From the NCBI GenBank assembly GCA_028285035.1, contig JANQQF010000099.1, positions 4,428-68,427 of the forward strand: a DNA stretch of 64,000 nucleotides. The letters are read 5' to 3'. This document shows, piece by piece, positions 17,508-25,695 of the stretch. Position 1 is the first letter of the stretch. Every line of letters starts with the position of its first letter. The notes below the pieces were generated by a model, which had not been told where the DNA came from, did not search any database, and saw only the letters and a list, made by a program, of their open reading frames with translations. Position numbers and translations under genes: made by a program. The stretch is from Phycisphaerae bacterium. GTDB taxonomy: Bacteria; Chloroflexota; Anaerolineae; 4572-78; J111.

Positions 17508-18854
17508 ATGCGCATACTAATCATCAACTATGAGTTCCCCCCTATTGGGGCGGGTGGTGGCAAAGCCAGTCAAAAGATTGCGACAAGCTTGGTCGAAATG
17601 GGCCATACGGTTCGAGTGATTACAAGCCGACCCACCCAAATGTATAGTTTATTTGGCAACCTCAGCGTTCTGGCTGGGGTCGGTTTTTGGGTCTACCTCA
17701 TCATCATTAAACTTCAATTGGACAAGGACATTAGCGATCATGGGTTTACCATTCTAGGAACCTTACTACTATTAATTGGCTTCATCTTGCGTCATACCGG
17801 CATCACCTGGGAGTTAATTAGCCCGATTCGGGGTCTAAAGCCGATAGAGTTTATTGATGGGGTTGAGGTGCAACGTATTCCTGTCTTACGCCAACGTCAG
17901 GACTATTGTTCAACACCCGAAATGTTCACCTTTCTCTTAAGTGGCCTCTGGTATAGCTTTTTTCAGGTTCGCGAATTCAAGCCTGACGTGGTCCACATCT
18001 TTTTTGGTATCCCAGATGGCCCCATCGGTTGGATGTTGAAGCGGGCGTATGGATTGCCTTATCTGATTTCGTTGCGTGGGGCCGATGTGCCCTCCAGCGA
18101 GGTTAAGCGTTTTGCTAAGCAGTACAAGGTGTTACGACCATTTATTCGCTGGTTATGGCACGATGCGGATGCTTTGGTCGCTGTCTCAAATGGCCTGCGT
18201 TCCTATGCCTACGAGACCACACCTGATTTGCCTATCGAGGTGATTCCCAATGCCATCGAACTGTCGGAGTTCACCCCCCCCCGCCAACGGAGCACAGACC
18301 ACCCCGTACGTCTGCTCTTTGTCGGGCGGCTGAACGCCTTCAAAAATGTAGAAGCCTTAATCGATGCTTGTTGCCAACTTCGGGCCAATGATGTCGAAAA
18401 CTTTGAACTACAGTTGGTCGGCGAGGGTGAGCGGCGCTCCAATTTAGAGCGCTTAGTGGTTGAAAAGGGGTTAACCAAACACGTTAATTTTATCGGCTGG
18501 GTGGAGCGTGGTGAGATTGTAAACTACTATCGTCAGGCTGATTTATTTGTCACTGCAACGACGTGGGAAGGGATGCCCAATACCGTATTGGAGGGGATGG
18601 CTTGTGGCTTACCTGTGGTCGCAACCCGCGCTTCAGGATTAGAAGAACTGGTTCGCGATGGGGTGAATGGCTATTTGGTAGAGATAAATAATCCCTCCCT
18701 GTTGGCCGATCGTTTGACCGAACTGATCGACAATCCTTATGAACGACACCGCATGGGGAAGGAAAGTCGTAAAATTACAGAGCGTGAATTTGACTGGGAG
18801 TACATTGCTAGGCAATATGTCGATGTGTATAAGCGAATTACGAATAGCGAATGA
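17508..18854 (+). CDS. GT4-family glycosyltransferase with a two-helix TM insertion
   Basis: A 448-residue GT-B glycosyltransferase. N-terminal domain: RILIINYEFPPIGAGGGKAS; C-terminal domain: LLFVGRLNAFKNVEALI, then TWEGMPNTVLEGMACGLPVV with the E-x7-E nucleotide-sugar motif. Unusually, residues 50-95 hold two hydrophobic helices (NLSVLAGVGFWVYLIII and ILGTLLLLIGFIL) between the first beta-alpha unit and the rest of the acceptor domain. GT4 enzymes normally lack this hairpin; it would anchor the enzyme in the membrane. The enzyme probably builds a lipid-linked or surface glycan together with the two GT39 genes downstream. Sugar donor and acceptor are unknown. Confidence 0.9.
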   Translation: MRILIINYEFPPIGAGGGKASQKIATSLVEMGHTVRVITSRPTQMYSLFGNLSVLAGVGFWVYLIIIKLQLDKDISDHGFTILGTLLLLIGFILRHTGITWELISPIRGLKPIEFIDGVEVQRIPVLRQRQDYCSTPEMFTFLLSGLWYSFFQVREFKPDVVHIFFGIPDGPIGWMLKRAYGLPYLISLRGADVPSSEVKRFAKQYKVLRPFIRWLWHDADALVAVSNGLRSYAYETTPDLPIEVIPNAIELSEFTPPRQRSTDHPVRLLFVGRLNAFKNVEALIDACCQLRANDVENFELQLVGEGERRSNLERLVVEKGLTKHVNFIGWVERGEIVNYYRQADLFVTATTWEGMPNTVLEGMACGLPVVATRASGLEELVRDGVNGYLVEINNPSLLADRLTELIDNPYERHRMGKESRKITEREFDWEYIARQYVDVYKRITNSE

Positions 18855-18918
18855 TCAATTGTGGATGGTAAATGAGCAGAATTGTTCCAAGCACAATTCT
18901 ATGTGTGGCTAGTGACGC

Positions 18919-19644
18919 ATGACAAGTAACAATGACGTTACCTCAAATCAAATAGATGGGCCGCTCAGCACAAACCTCGACCGTACGGTACAGCTTTGTT
19001 TTGGGGGGAAATTTGCGGCCTTCTCCAAAGAGCGTCGGGACAAAGCCAAAGCAGCTTTTGCGGCGACGCTTGGCCTGGCTGATACTGAGCTTGTCATTAA
19101 ACCTTTGGATGAAGATAAGACGGATTATCTGACCTCACTCCCTGTAGATAAGAGTGAGGCGTTGCACGACCTGTTGAAAACCAATAACGGCCAACTTCGT
19201 TTGCTTGATCTCAATCGGGTAGTCATGGAGCGCTCTTCGGGCGCTGTGGAAGAGTGGACGGTGGAGAAGGGGCGTTTTACCCTAACCGCTTCGGCTCCAC
19301 CCGTGCAATTGGATGAGTCAGGCCAACCAATTGATGAGGATAATCCCAGCCCCCGAATTTGGATCTTTCATCTGGCTTACCTCTTCGTTTCACTCGCTCT
19401 GGCGGCCAGTATTCTTCGCTTCTCAGCAATGGTGTCGCTCTCACTTCTATTTATTACGGTCCTCAGTCTGGCTGGCCTGATTCTGGCCCGCTATCGGCAA
19501 ATTCTGCTGGCGCACGTTTTGGGTGTTGCTGTTGGGTTGGCGGCCCCGGTCATCATTTGCGCCCGCCTTCAGCCAGTGGCTACCTTGATTATGCTCTCCA
19601 GTCTTGTCACGGTCATCTTTTTTGTACGTCGGATTATATTTTAG
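18919..19644 (+). CDS. Unknown protein: soluble N-domain plus C-terminal membrane helices
   Basis: A 241-residue protein that I do not recognise. Residues 1-145 are soluble; part of it (FGGKFAAFSKERRDKAKAAFAATLG followed by a beta-strand) has the rhythm of small bacterial effector-associated domains, but this is a weak resemblance. Residues 150-241 form three or four closely packed TM helices ending in VTVIFFVRRIIF. ATG at 18919 begins MTSNNDV. It lies between the GT4 gene and the first GT39 gene (23 bases before its TTG start), so it may assist glycan assembly. Confidence 0.75.
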   Translation: MTSNNDVTSNQIDGPLSTNLDRTVQLCFGGKFAAFSKERRDKAKAAFAATLGLADTELVIKPLDEDKTDYLTSLPVDKSEALHDLLKTNNGQLRLLDLNRVVMERSSGAVEEWTVEKGRFTLTASAPPVQLDESGQPIDEDNPSPRIWIFHLAYLFVSLALAASILRFSAMVSLSLLFITVLSLAGLILARYRQILLAHVLGVAVGLAAPVIICARLQPVATLIMLSSLVTVIFFVRRIIF

Positions 19645-19666
19645 AAAGTTTTGATAGGATGACCCT

Positions 19667-21802
19667 TTGACGAAATTATTGTTATTTTTATTTATCCTGC
19701 TTGGCTTTGGTCTCCGTCTTTACTACGTTACTCACACCCACCCCTTCTTTGATGAATTCACCACGGTCTTAGCCACTCGCCAAATTTTACAACACGGTTG
19801 GCCCGTTCTCCCTTCCGGCCTTTTTTATGAACATGGTCTCTTGGCGACCTACTTGATTACCCCCTTTGCGGCCTTTTTTGTGAACACCCCCACGGAATTA
19901 TGGCATGCAGCGGATTGGGGCTTGATGATGGCCCGTTGGCCGAGTGTGTTGCTCGGGACAATCACCATTCCGCTTGTCTACAAGGTTAGCTGTCGGGTCT
20001 TCCCCCCATCCATTGCCCCAGCAATTGGGCTTTTTGCCGCAGGATTTTTTGCCCTCAGTCCCGAAGGGATGGTCTGGGGCGGGCGAGCTCGAATGTATGC
20101 CCTGGCCACCCTCCTCGTTTTGTTGACCGTATATTGGGCCTATCGAGGCAGCGTTTACCCGGCCCCAGCCAAATATCGCTGGGCTGCCCTATTTGCCCTG
20201 CTGGCGACTTTGCTGACTCAATTTGGGGCCTTGATGATGGGACCACCTTTGGTGATTGCGATGGTCGTAGTGGCTTGGCAATCGTGGCCGCGAAATATCA
20301 CGTCGACTCCTCGAATTTGGTTTCTTCGGCCCGCTATCCTGTTTGAAGGGGTTGGTTTGGGGGCGGTTCTGGGCACGGCAATTCTTGTCAAGCGGCTGGG
20401 CCGTCCCATTGGGATGGATAACCTTACCGAAAGTAATGGTGGTGGCTTGCTTGAAACACTGATCAACACCGTGGCGTATCAGACAGCCTTTCATTTCACC
20501 ATAGCTGACACCACAAAGTTCTTGGGTCGTCAATTTGGGGTGCCCCACCATTATTGGCTTAGTTTAATTGCTGTTGTGGGGAGTCTGCTTGTTTTGATTT
20601 TCTGGGTGGTAAAGAGATTTACCCCTCACCCTAGCTCTCTCCCCAAGGAGAAGGAACAGCTTGACTCCCCTTTCCCTCAGGGGGAGGGTTTGGGGGTGAG
20701 GGGTGTTTCCAAGAGTCACTTCTTCCTGTTCCTTTGGCTCATCTTCGGTCTTATCATCCTTGAGATGGTGACCCTGCTTGAACCATTCCGCCGCAATCCT
20801 CGCTACATCGTAATGTATCTACCGTTGTTTTACTTGATTGTGGGCGGTGCCATTTTTCATGTTATTCAATTTGTGAAAAACCTTCCCCCTAGCGGGGGGG
20901 ACCGAGGGGGGGAGAGCTATTCGAAAAAACAACTCCCTCTTTTTGCCCTTGTTCTTCTCCTAATTTTCACCGTCCTCAGCCTGTCCGACCTGAAAATCGC
21001 TCTGCAAACACCAGAGCCAGCCTACGAAGAGGCTTTCGCCTATGTTCACAACGAGTGGCAGCCAGGGGATGCAGTCATCACGATGAATGTATCAGCCGCC
21101 GAGTTGTACCTCGATGAGGTGACAGGCTTTGCCGTGCAAAATGACGCCGATCAATTCCTGCTCAATCGAGCTGAAGCTCCAGTGGATCGTTGGCTGGGCG
21201 TGCCTTGGTTAGGGGATGACATTTCGGGGTTGAATGGATTGCTCAATCAACATGATCGCGTTTGGTTTGTGATTGATACCATTCGCCAGCCTGTCTATTT
21301 TCGAGGCGACTGGCTGGCCTTGCAACAAAATCAAATGGAGCAGGTGTGGGCCAATGATGATGCACTGGTGTATCGTACTCGATCGGAGCGTACACCCCTG
21401 CCTACCTCACCTCAGTCAATAGTTCAAGCAAACCTGAATGATACGATTGAACTGACAGGATATGCTTGGCAAGAGAACACAGACATTCCCACAATGGTTC
21501 TCTTTTGGCACCCGCTGAGCGATCCAAACGTCGATTACACCATGTTTCTTCACCTGCGTGACGAGGCGGGGGCGACCTTGGCTCAGCGCGATGGTCAACC
21601 ATTGAATGGGGTTTATCCAACCAGTCAATGGCAACCCAATGAAACGATTATTGACCCTGTTCAGTTGCCCCAAGATGTTCCTCCCGGTGACTATCAGCTT
21701 GTCGTGGGCTTGTATGATTTGCAGACGTTGGAGCGCTTACCCGTGCAAAATGATACGTCGGGCGAAAATGCTGTTTTCCTGGGACAGGTAACTATCCGAT
21801 GA
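19667..21802 (+). CDS. GT39/ArnT-like membrane glycosyltransferase with repeat-derived insertions
   Basis: A 711-residue polytopic protein. The first periplasmic loop has THPFFDEFTT (Asp29-Glu30), the DE motif of GT39/GT83 enzymes that take sugar from a polyprenyl carrier. C-terminal residues 585-711 are a beta-sandwich domain (TGYAWQENTD, GDYQLVVGLYDLQT) also present in the next gene. Start is TTG at 19667, behind AGGA. Two non-family segments interrupt loops: residues about 319-346 (SSLPKEKEQ...QGEGLGVRGV) and 406-420 (LPPSGGDRGGES), both encoded by palindromic repeat DNA yet in frame. The stop overlaps the next start as ATGA. Confidence 0.87.
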   Translation: MTKLLLFLFILLGFGLRLYYVTHTHPFFDEFTTVLATRQILQHGWPVLPSGLFYEHGLLATYLITPFAAFFVNTPTELWHAADWGLMMARWPSVLLGTITIPLVYKVSCRVFPPSIAPAIGLFAAGFFALSPEGMVWGGRARMYALATLLVLLTVYWAYRGSVYPAPAKYRWAALFALLATLLTQFGALMMGPPLVIAMVVVAWQSWPRNITSTPRIWFLRPAILFEGVGLGAVLGTAILVKRLGRPIGMDNLTESNGGGLLETLINTVAYQTAFHFTIADTTKFLGRQFGVPHHYWLSLIAVVGSLLVLIFWVVKRFTPHPSSLPKEKEQLDSPFPQGEGLGVRGVSKSHFFLFLWLIFGLIILEMVTLLEPFRRNPRYIVMYLPLFYLIVGGAIFHVIQFVKNLPPSGGDRGGESYSKKQLPLFALVLLLIFTVLSLSDLKIALQTPEPAYEEAFAYVHNEWQPGDAVITMNVSAAELYLDEVTGFAVQNDADQFLLNRAEAPVDRWLGVPWLGDDISGLNGLLNQHDRVWFVIDTIRQPVYFRGDWLALQQNQMEQVWANDDALVYRTRSERTPLPTSPQSIVQANLNDTIELTGYAWQENTDIPTMVLFWHPLSDPNVDYTMFLHLRDEAGATLAQRDGQPLNGVYPTSQWQPNETIIDPVQLPQDVPPGDYQLVVGLYDLQTLERLPVQNDTSGENAVFLGQVTIR
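20621..20704. repeat. GEGLGVRG-type palindromic repeat inside a coding region
   Basis: ACCCCTCACCC (20621-20631) and its reverse complement (20694-20704) bound an 84-bp element rich in CCCC and GGGG runs. It has exactly 28 codons, so the frame of the surrounding glycosyltransferase is kept. Its translation (PHPSSLPKEKEQ and QGEGLGVRG) is the well-known output of a REP-like repeat family found between genes in many bacteria. Confidence 0.75.
20883..20925. repeat. C/G-run palindrome inside a coding region
   Basis: TTCCCCCTAGCGGGGGGGACC followed by GAGGGGGGGAGAG, a second repeat-like insertion in the same gene about 180 bp downstream of the first, encoding LPPSGGDRGGES in a loop between hydrophobic helices. 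Confidence 0.5.
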
Positions 21803-23898
21803 ATAACGAACGAGACACTCAAACCCATTGGCTAGTCCAACCTCGCTTTGTAATGATCTGGCTTTTTATTGCAGCCTTGTTGCCCCGTCTACCTGGCTTG
21901 AGTCGGTTTTTAACCAGCGATGAAAACACAAACATCTTCTTTGCTGGCAGTGATGTTATTGCCGCGTTTTTGCAGGGCGATTTGCGAGGTACCTATTGGC
22001 ACTTTTATCCAGGCGTGACAATGAGTTGGCTGGACGCTGTGGGGATGGTCGGACAATACGGTTTGGCTCGCTTGACCGGCCAATCAGTGCCTGCCTTTAG
22101 CGAGTACATCTACGGTGACATTCTATCGTTAGTAGTGGCTAACCGTTTGCCTTATGCTTTGCTGACTGCCGTGGCTGTCCCACTGATTTATCTTTTTATT
22201 CGCAAACTGACCAACGAAACAATTGCCATTTTTGGGGCATTATTGCTGGCCTTCGACCCTTTTTATCTGGCACATTCTCGTGTGGCCCACGGCGATGCCC
22301 CCGTGGCTGTTTTTATGAGCCTGTCCGCCCTGGCCTTCTACATCTTTGCCGATGATATCCGCCAACAACCTTCTAGTGGAAATCACCCTTTTTCTTCTTT
22401 GCGCTCGCGCCCCACTCGGTATCTTGCCTTTTCTGCTGTTATGGGCAGCTTGGCCGCCTTGACCAAAGCTCCAGGGCAATTTATGGCCCTCTTTGTCATC
22501 GGGATGAGTATCCTTTATGCAATTTTCGAGGCTCGCTCAATTTCATTTTCCAAATCAGACCTTCAACCAATTTTTCTGCGCTGGACGAGTGTCATCGCCG
22601 TGTGGGGATTCATTTCGTTGGCCGTTTTCATCCTGATTTGGCCCAGTATGTGGGTTGATCCCATCGGCACATTTCGCCAAATGTGGGACGAAACCTTTGG
22701 TAAGGTCAACGAAGGCCACCTCGTTTTCTTTCAGGGGCAGCCCACCCTTGACCCTGGTCCGTGGTTCTATCCCTACGTTATCCCTTTCCGTCTGACACCA
22801 ATTGTGTTGATTGGCAGTCTGCTCTCGCTACTCTACCTTATTCCAACCTTGCGTCACCGTCTGGCTCCACCCGCCCACACCCGCCGCATCCAATTTGCTC
22901 TTTTCCTGTTATGGCTTTTCACCATCAGCCTACTTCTGTTCGGTAACCTCAGTCCCAAAAAACAAGATCGCTACCTCCTCCCCCTCTTCCCCTTCCTCGA
23001 CCTCATCGCCGCTATCGGCTGGCTAGGAGTCCTGCATTTTTTCGGGCAATATTTACAATCCCGATTATCAAAGCATTCACAATTGACAATTCGTAATTCA
23101 CTATTCACAATTATCCTGCTTCTCCAACTTCTTCCCATCATCACCTACTACCCCTACTACCTCACCTACTTCAACCCCCTGATGGGTGGTCCAGCGCGGG
23201 CGGCGGAAACCACGCTGGTGGGGTGGGGGGAAGGGATGGAGCAAGTGGCGGCCTACCTCAATACCAAGCCAAACGCAGAAAATCTCTATGTCGCCTCCAC
23301 CCCCTCGCAGACCTTGCTACCGTATTTCGCGGGCACGGGCGAAAATTTTTACACCAATGATATTGCCTTCCGGGCCGATTATGTGGTCTTGTACGTCGCG
23401 CAAATGCAGCGGCTGGCCCCTAGCCCAGAGATTGTCAACTACTTTAAAAATATCGAGCCAGAACACACCATCACCATTCACGATATCCCCTACGCCAAAA
23501 TTTACCCTGGTCCCAAATTTATTTTGACCGACATTCCCCCCGAGGCCACCCCGATGAATATTGGGCTGGTCGATAAAATCCGACTGGCCGGATATTCCCT
23601 TTCTCTAAACAAGGACGCCATCACGCTATACTGGCATACCTTGGCCCCGTTAGCCGCAAATTACACCATCTCTGTACGGGCTAAAGCCGCTGATGGCAGC
23701 CAACTCAGCCAAATCGATAGCTGGCCTGTCAGCGGTCTTCTGCCCACCTCTCAATGGCGACAAGGCGATTACGTCGCCGATACGCACGCTCTACAATTGA
23801 CTGACGCCAGTCAACTCGACCACATCGAGGTCGTGGTCTATGAGTTGGAAACGGGCGAAACATTAGGGCCGCCGTTGGTATTACCTGTCGACGAATAA
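21799..23898 (+). CDS. GT39/ArnT-like membrane glycosyltransferase
   Basis: A 699-residue polytopic glycosyltransferase. After one TM helix, the loop FLTSDENTNIFF gives the Asp41-Glu42 pair expected for polyprenyl-phosphate-sugar-dependent enzymes. Around ten further helices follow, then a C-terminal beta-rich domain (residues 575-699, LAGYSLSLNKDAITLYWHTL) shared with the upstream gene. The ATG overlaps the upstream stop (ATGA), so the pair is translationally coupled. Residues around 425-440 (HSQLTIRNSLFTI) are encoded by the AT-rich short repeat at 23073-23112, another in-frame invasion. Acceptor unknown; a protein or cell-envelope lipid is plausible. Confidence 0.87.
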   Translation: MNNERDTQTHWLVQPRFVMIWLFIAALLPRLPGLSRFLTSDENTNIFFAGSDVIAAFLQGDLRGTYWHFYPGVTMSWLDAVGMVGQYGLARLTGQSVPAFSEYIYGDILSLVVANRLPYALLTAVAVPLIYLFIRKLTNETIAIFGALLLAFDPFYLAHSRVAHGDAPVAVFMSLSALAFYIFADDIRQQPSSGNHPFSSLRSRPTRYLAFSAVMGSLAALTKAPGQFMALFVIGMSILYAIFEARSISFSKSDLQPIFLRWTSVIAVWGFISLAVFILIWPSMWVDPIGTFRQMWDETFGKVNEGHLVFFQGQPTLDPGPWFYPYVIPFRLTPIVLIGSLLSLLYLIPTLRHRLAPPAHTRRIQFALFLLWLFTISLLLFGNLSPKKQDRYLLPLFPFLDLIAAIGWLGVLHFFGQYLQSRLSKHSQLTIRNSLFTIILLLQLLPIITYYPYYLTYFNPLMGGPARAAETTLVGWGEGMEQVAAYLNTKPNAENLYVASTPSQTLLPYFAGTGENFYTNDIAFRADYVVLYVAQMQRLAPSPEIVNYFKNIEPEHTITIHDIPYAKIYPGPKFILTDIPPEATPMNIGLVDKIRLAGYSLSLNKDAITLYWHTLAPLAANYTISVRAKAADGSQLSQIDSWPVSGLLPTSQWRQGDYVADTHALQLTDASQLDHIEVVVYELETGETLGPPLVLPVDE
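23073..23112. repeat. AT-rich attcacaatt repeat embedded in a glycosyltransferase frame
   Basis: CATTCACAATTGACAATTCGTAATTCACTATTCACAATT encodes SQLTIRNSLFTI within the GT39-like gene. The same word family is otherwise found between genes in this window. Confidence 0.7.
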
Positions 23899-23991
23899 AC
23901 CTCTCCTGCGCTTTGACTAACTTTACATTGAAATATCTTACGATTCTTCGTATCATATTAATCGTAAATTGATTGCCAGAAAGGGGACTTG

Positions 23992-25692
23992 ATGGAATCA
24001 ACCTTTGAGCAAAAGCGCGAAGAGACACAAATCTTGTCACATCAACAGGTTCGTTGCCCAAAATGTGACACCTCAATTCCGTTGATAACCCTGAATATTC
24101 AGGGGAATGTCGTTTTTTGCCCTACTTGCTCGGCTGCAATAAGACTGATAGATCGTATTAAATTTCCCCTCTTAAAATACCCTCCTGAGACAATACCGAA
24201 AGGAATTAATTTTGAGGTAAACGGGGAACGCTTAACCTTTATCGATCAACGATCTGTTTGGAGTTTTCGTTCGTTTATTGCGACCCTGATGATTTTTTCA
24301 ATTATTTTTGGGGTAGGTGCCTTTTATTTATGGGGGACAGGTTTATTTTTTCTTCCTTGTGTTTGGCTTGTTCTGGGCGTATTATTTTTCGTCCTGAATC
24401 GTTCTACCACAACAATTGAAGTGACTCCTGCCCAAGTTACAATCAAACGACCCTCTAACCTTAATCAACCTACTCAAATCATTGGGGCTGAAGAGGTTGT
24501 TCAACTCTATGTCACTCAGCAACGGCAAGAATTCGAGGATAAGGTGTTAGAGCACTTTACAGTATGGCTACAACGGACAGAGTATCGGCCAGGCGTGGCA
24601 GTTATTTGGGGGATTAATGATGGAGAGTTTGCCTGTTTTCTAGAGCAAGAAATTGAGCGATTTCTAGGACTGGAGGATAAGATTGTTGAGGGTCAGTATC
24701 GAGGTGAGAGCAATCAATCTCACCTGCAAAGCTGGGAGCAATTCGCCAGAGACAATAGGCTTAATTTTGTAAAAGGGAAAATCTTAGCGGGAAGCCGAGT
24801 TTGGGGGCTATATCAAAATGCCAATTTGGAACTGATTGCGAACTATATCGATAGAAACCGGACAATGCATACGACCCGGATGAGTTTAACAGCTCAGGCT
24901 TCTTTTATTGCTTCCAATAATGTTTCTATAGATAACGTGCAAAAGGCCTTTGCTAAAGAGGGTGTTGTTAATATCGCCCCATACCAAATGACTCGATTGG
25001 ATTATGAGAAAAGACAGATTGTTTGGGAGCAACAGGCGCTTGTTGGTGAATATCAAATTTTAGATAATGCTCTAAAAACAGTCCGTCAGTGGCTACAGCT
25101 AACCCCCGAAATCATTGCTTTAGAGGGTGAGGCGATGCCCGTTTTAATCGATGTTGCGACCGCAAATTCATACAAACACCCCTTTCGAGACTATGCTTGG
25201 ACCCTGATAACCGTTATCGCCCCTGCTACACAGCGTTGGCAAGATCGTTTGGATCGATTGCTTTGTCAACGCTGTTTAACTAGGCCTACGACATACAAAA
25301 CCGAAGTCAGTCTGAATCGGGTGATCTACTGCGGTTGCCGCATATGTCACCAAAGCAAAGACTTTTACGAGGCTGATCAAGTTGTTGCTGCGCTTGACCA
25401 GGAATTGAGTGACCACATTCAAGAAACTGATCAGATCCTTCGAGTCAATTGGCTTACTCATCTTGAACTATTCGATTTCAATACAGTTGAAATCCTTGAT
25501 GCAACCGACGAGGAGGTTGAACGCTTTGCTGTTCAAATCGGCAATGATACTGACCCACTTCGTAAGTCAAGGTATGGCTCAATGACTTGCCGTGTTTCAA
25601 CTGATCTTAACCCAAACACACTACGAATTTTGGAACGAACCTTTGGTCAAATCGTCATTATAAATAACGAGAACTTCACAGTTAATAATTAG
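23992..25692 (+). CDS. Zinc-ribbon/TM/PH-like paralogue 1 of a tandem trio
   Basis: A 566-residue protein of unknown function, first of three tandem paralogues. Order of parts: N-terminal zinc ribbon (CPKC near residue 20, CPTC near 43); two TM helices about residues 88-140; a beta-rich stretch (IEVTPAQVTIKR) ending in EIERFLGLEDK, which I tentatively compare to bacterial PH-like domains; a middle domain with SWEQFARDNRLNFVKGK; a second Cys cluster (CQRC, then CGCRICHQS); and a highly conserved end with RVNWLTHLELFDF, VERFAVQIGNDTDPLRK and LRILERTFGQ. ATG at 23992 follows AAGGGG. The next gene starts three bases after the stop. Confidence 0.83.
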   Translation: MESTFEQKREETQILSHQQVRCPKCDTSIPLITLNIQGNVVFCPTCSAAIRLIDRIKFPLLKYPPETIPKGINFEVNGERLTFIDQRSVWSFRSFIATLMIFSIIFGVGAFYLWGTGLFFLPCVWLVLGVLFFVLNRSTTTIEVTPAQVTIKRPSNLNQPTQIIGAEEVVQLYVTQQRQEFEDKVLEHFTVWLQRTEYRPGVAVIWGINDGEFACFLEQEIERFLGLEDKIVEGQYRGESNQSHLQSWEQFARDNRLNFVKGKILAGSRVWGLYQNANLELIANYIDRNRTMHTTRMSLTAQASFIASNNVSIDNVQKAFAKEGVVNIAPYQMTRLDYEKRQIVWEQQALVGEYQILDNALKTVRQWLQLTPEIIALEGEAMPVLIDVATANSYKHPFRDYAWTLITVIAPATQRWQDRLDRLLCQRCLTRPTTYKTEVSLNRVIYCGCRICHQSKDFYEADQVVAALDQELSDHIQETDQILRVNWLTHLELFDFNTVEILDATDEEVERFAVQIGNDTDPLRKSRYGSMTCRVSTDLNPNTLRILERTFGQIVIINNENFTVNN

Positions 25693-25695
25693 CCT

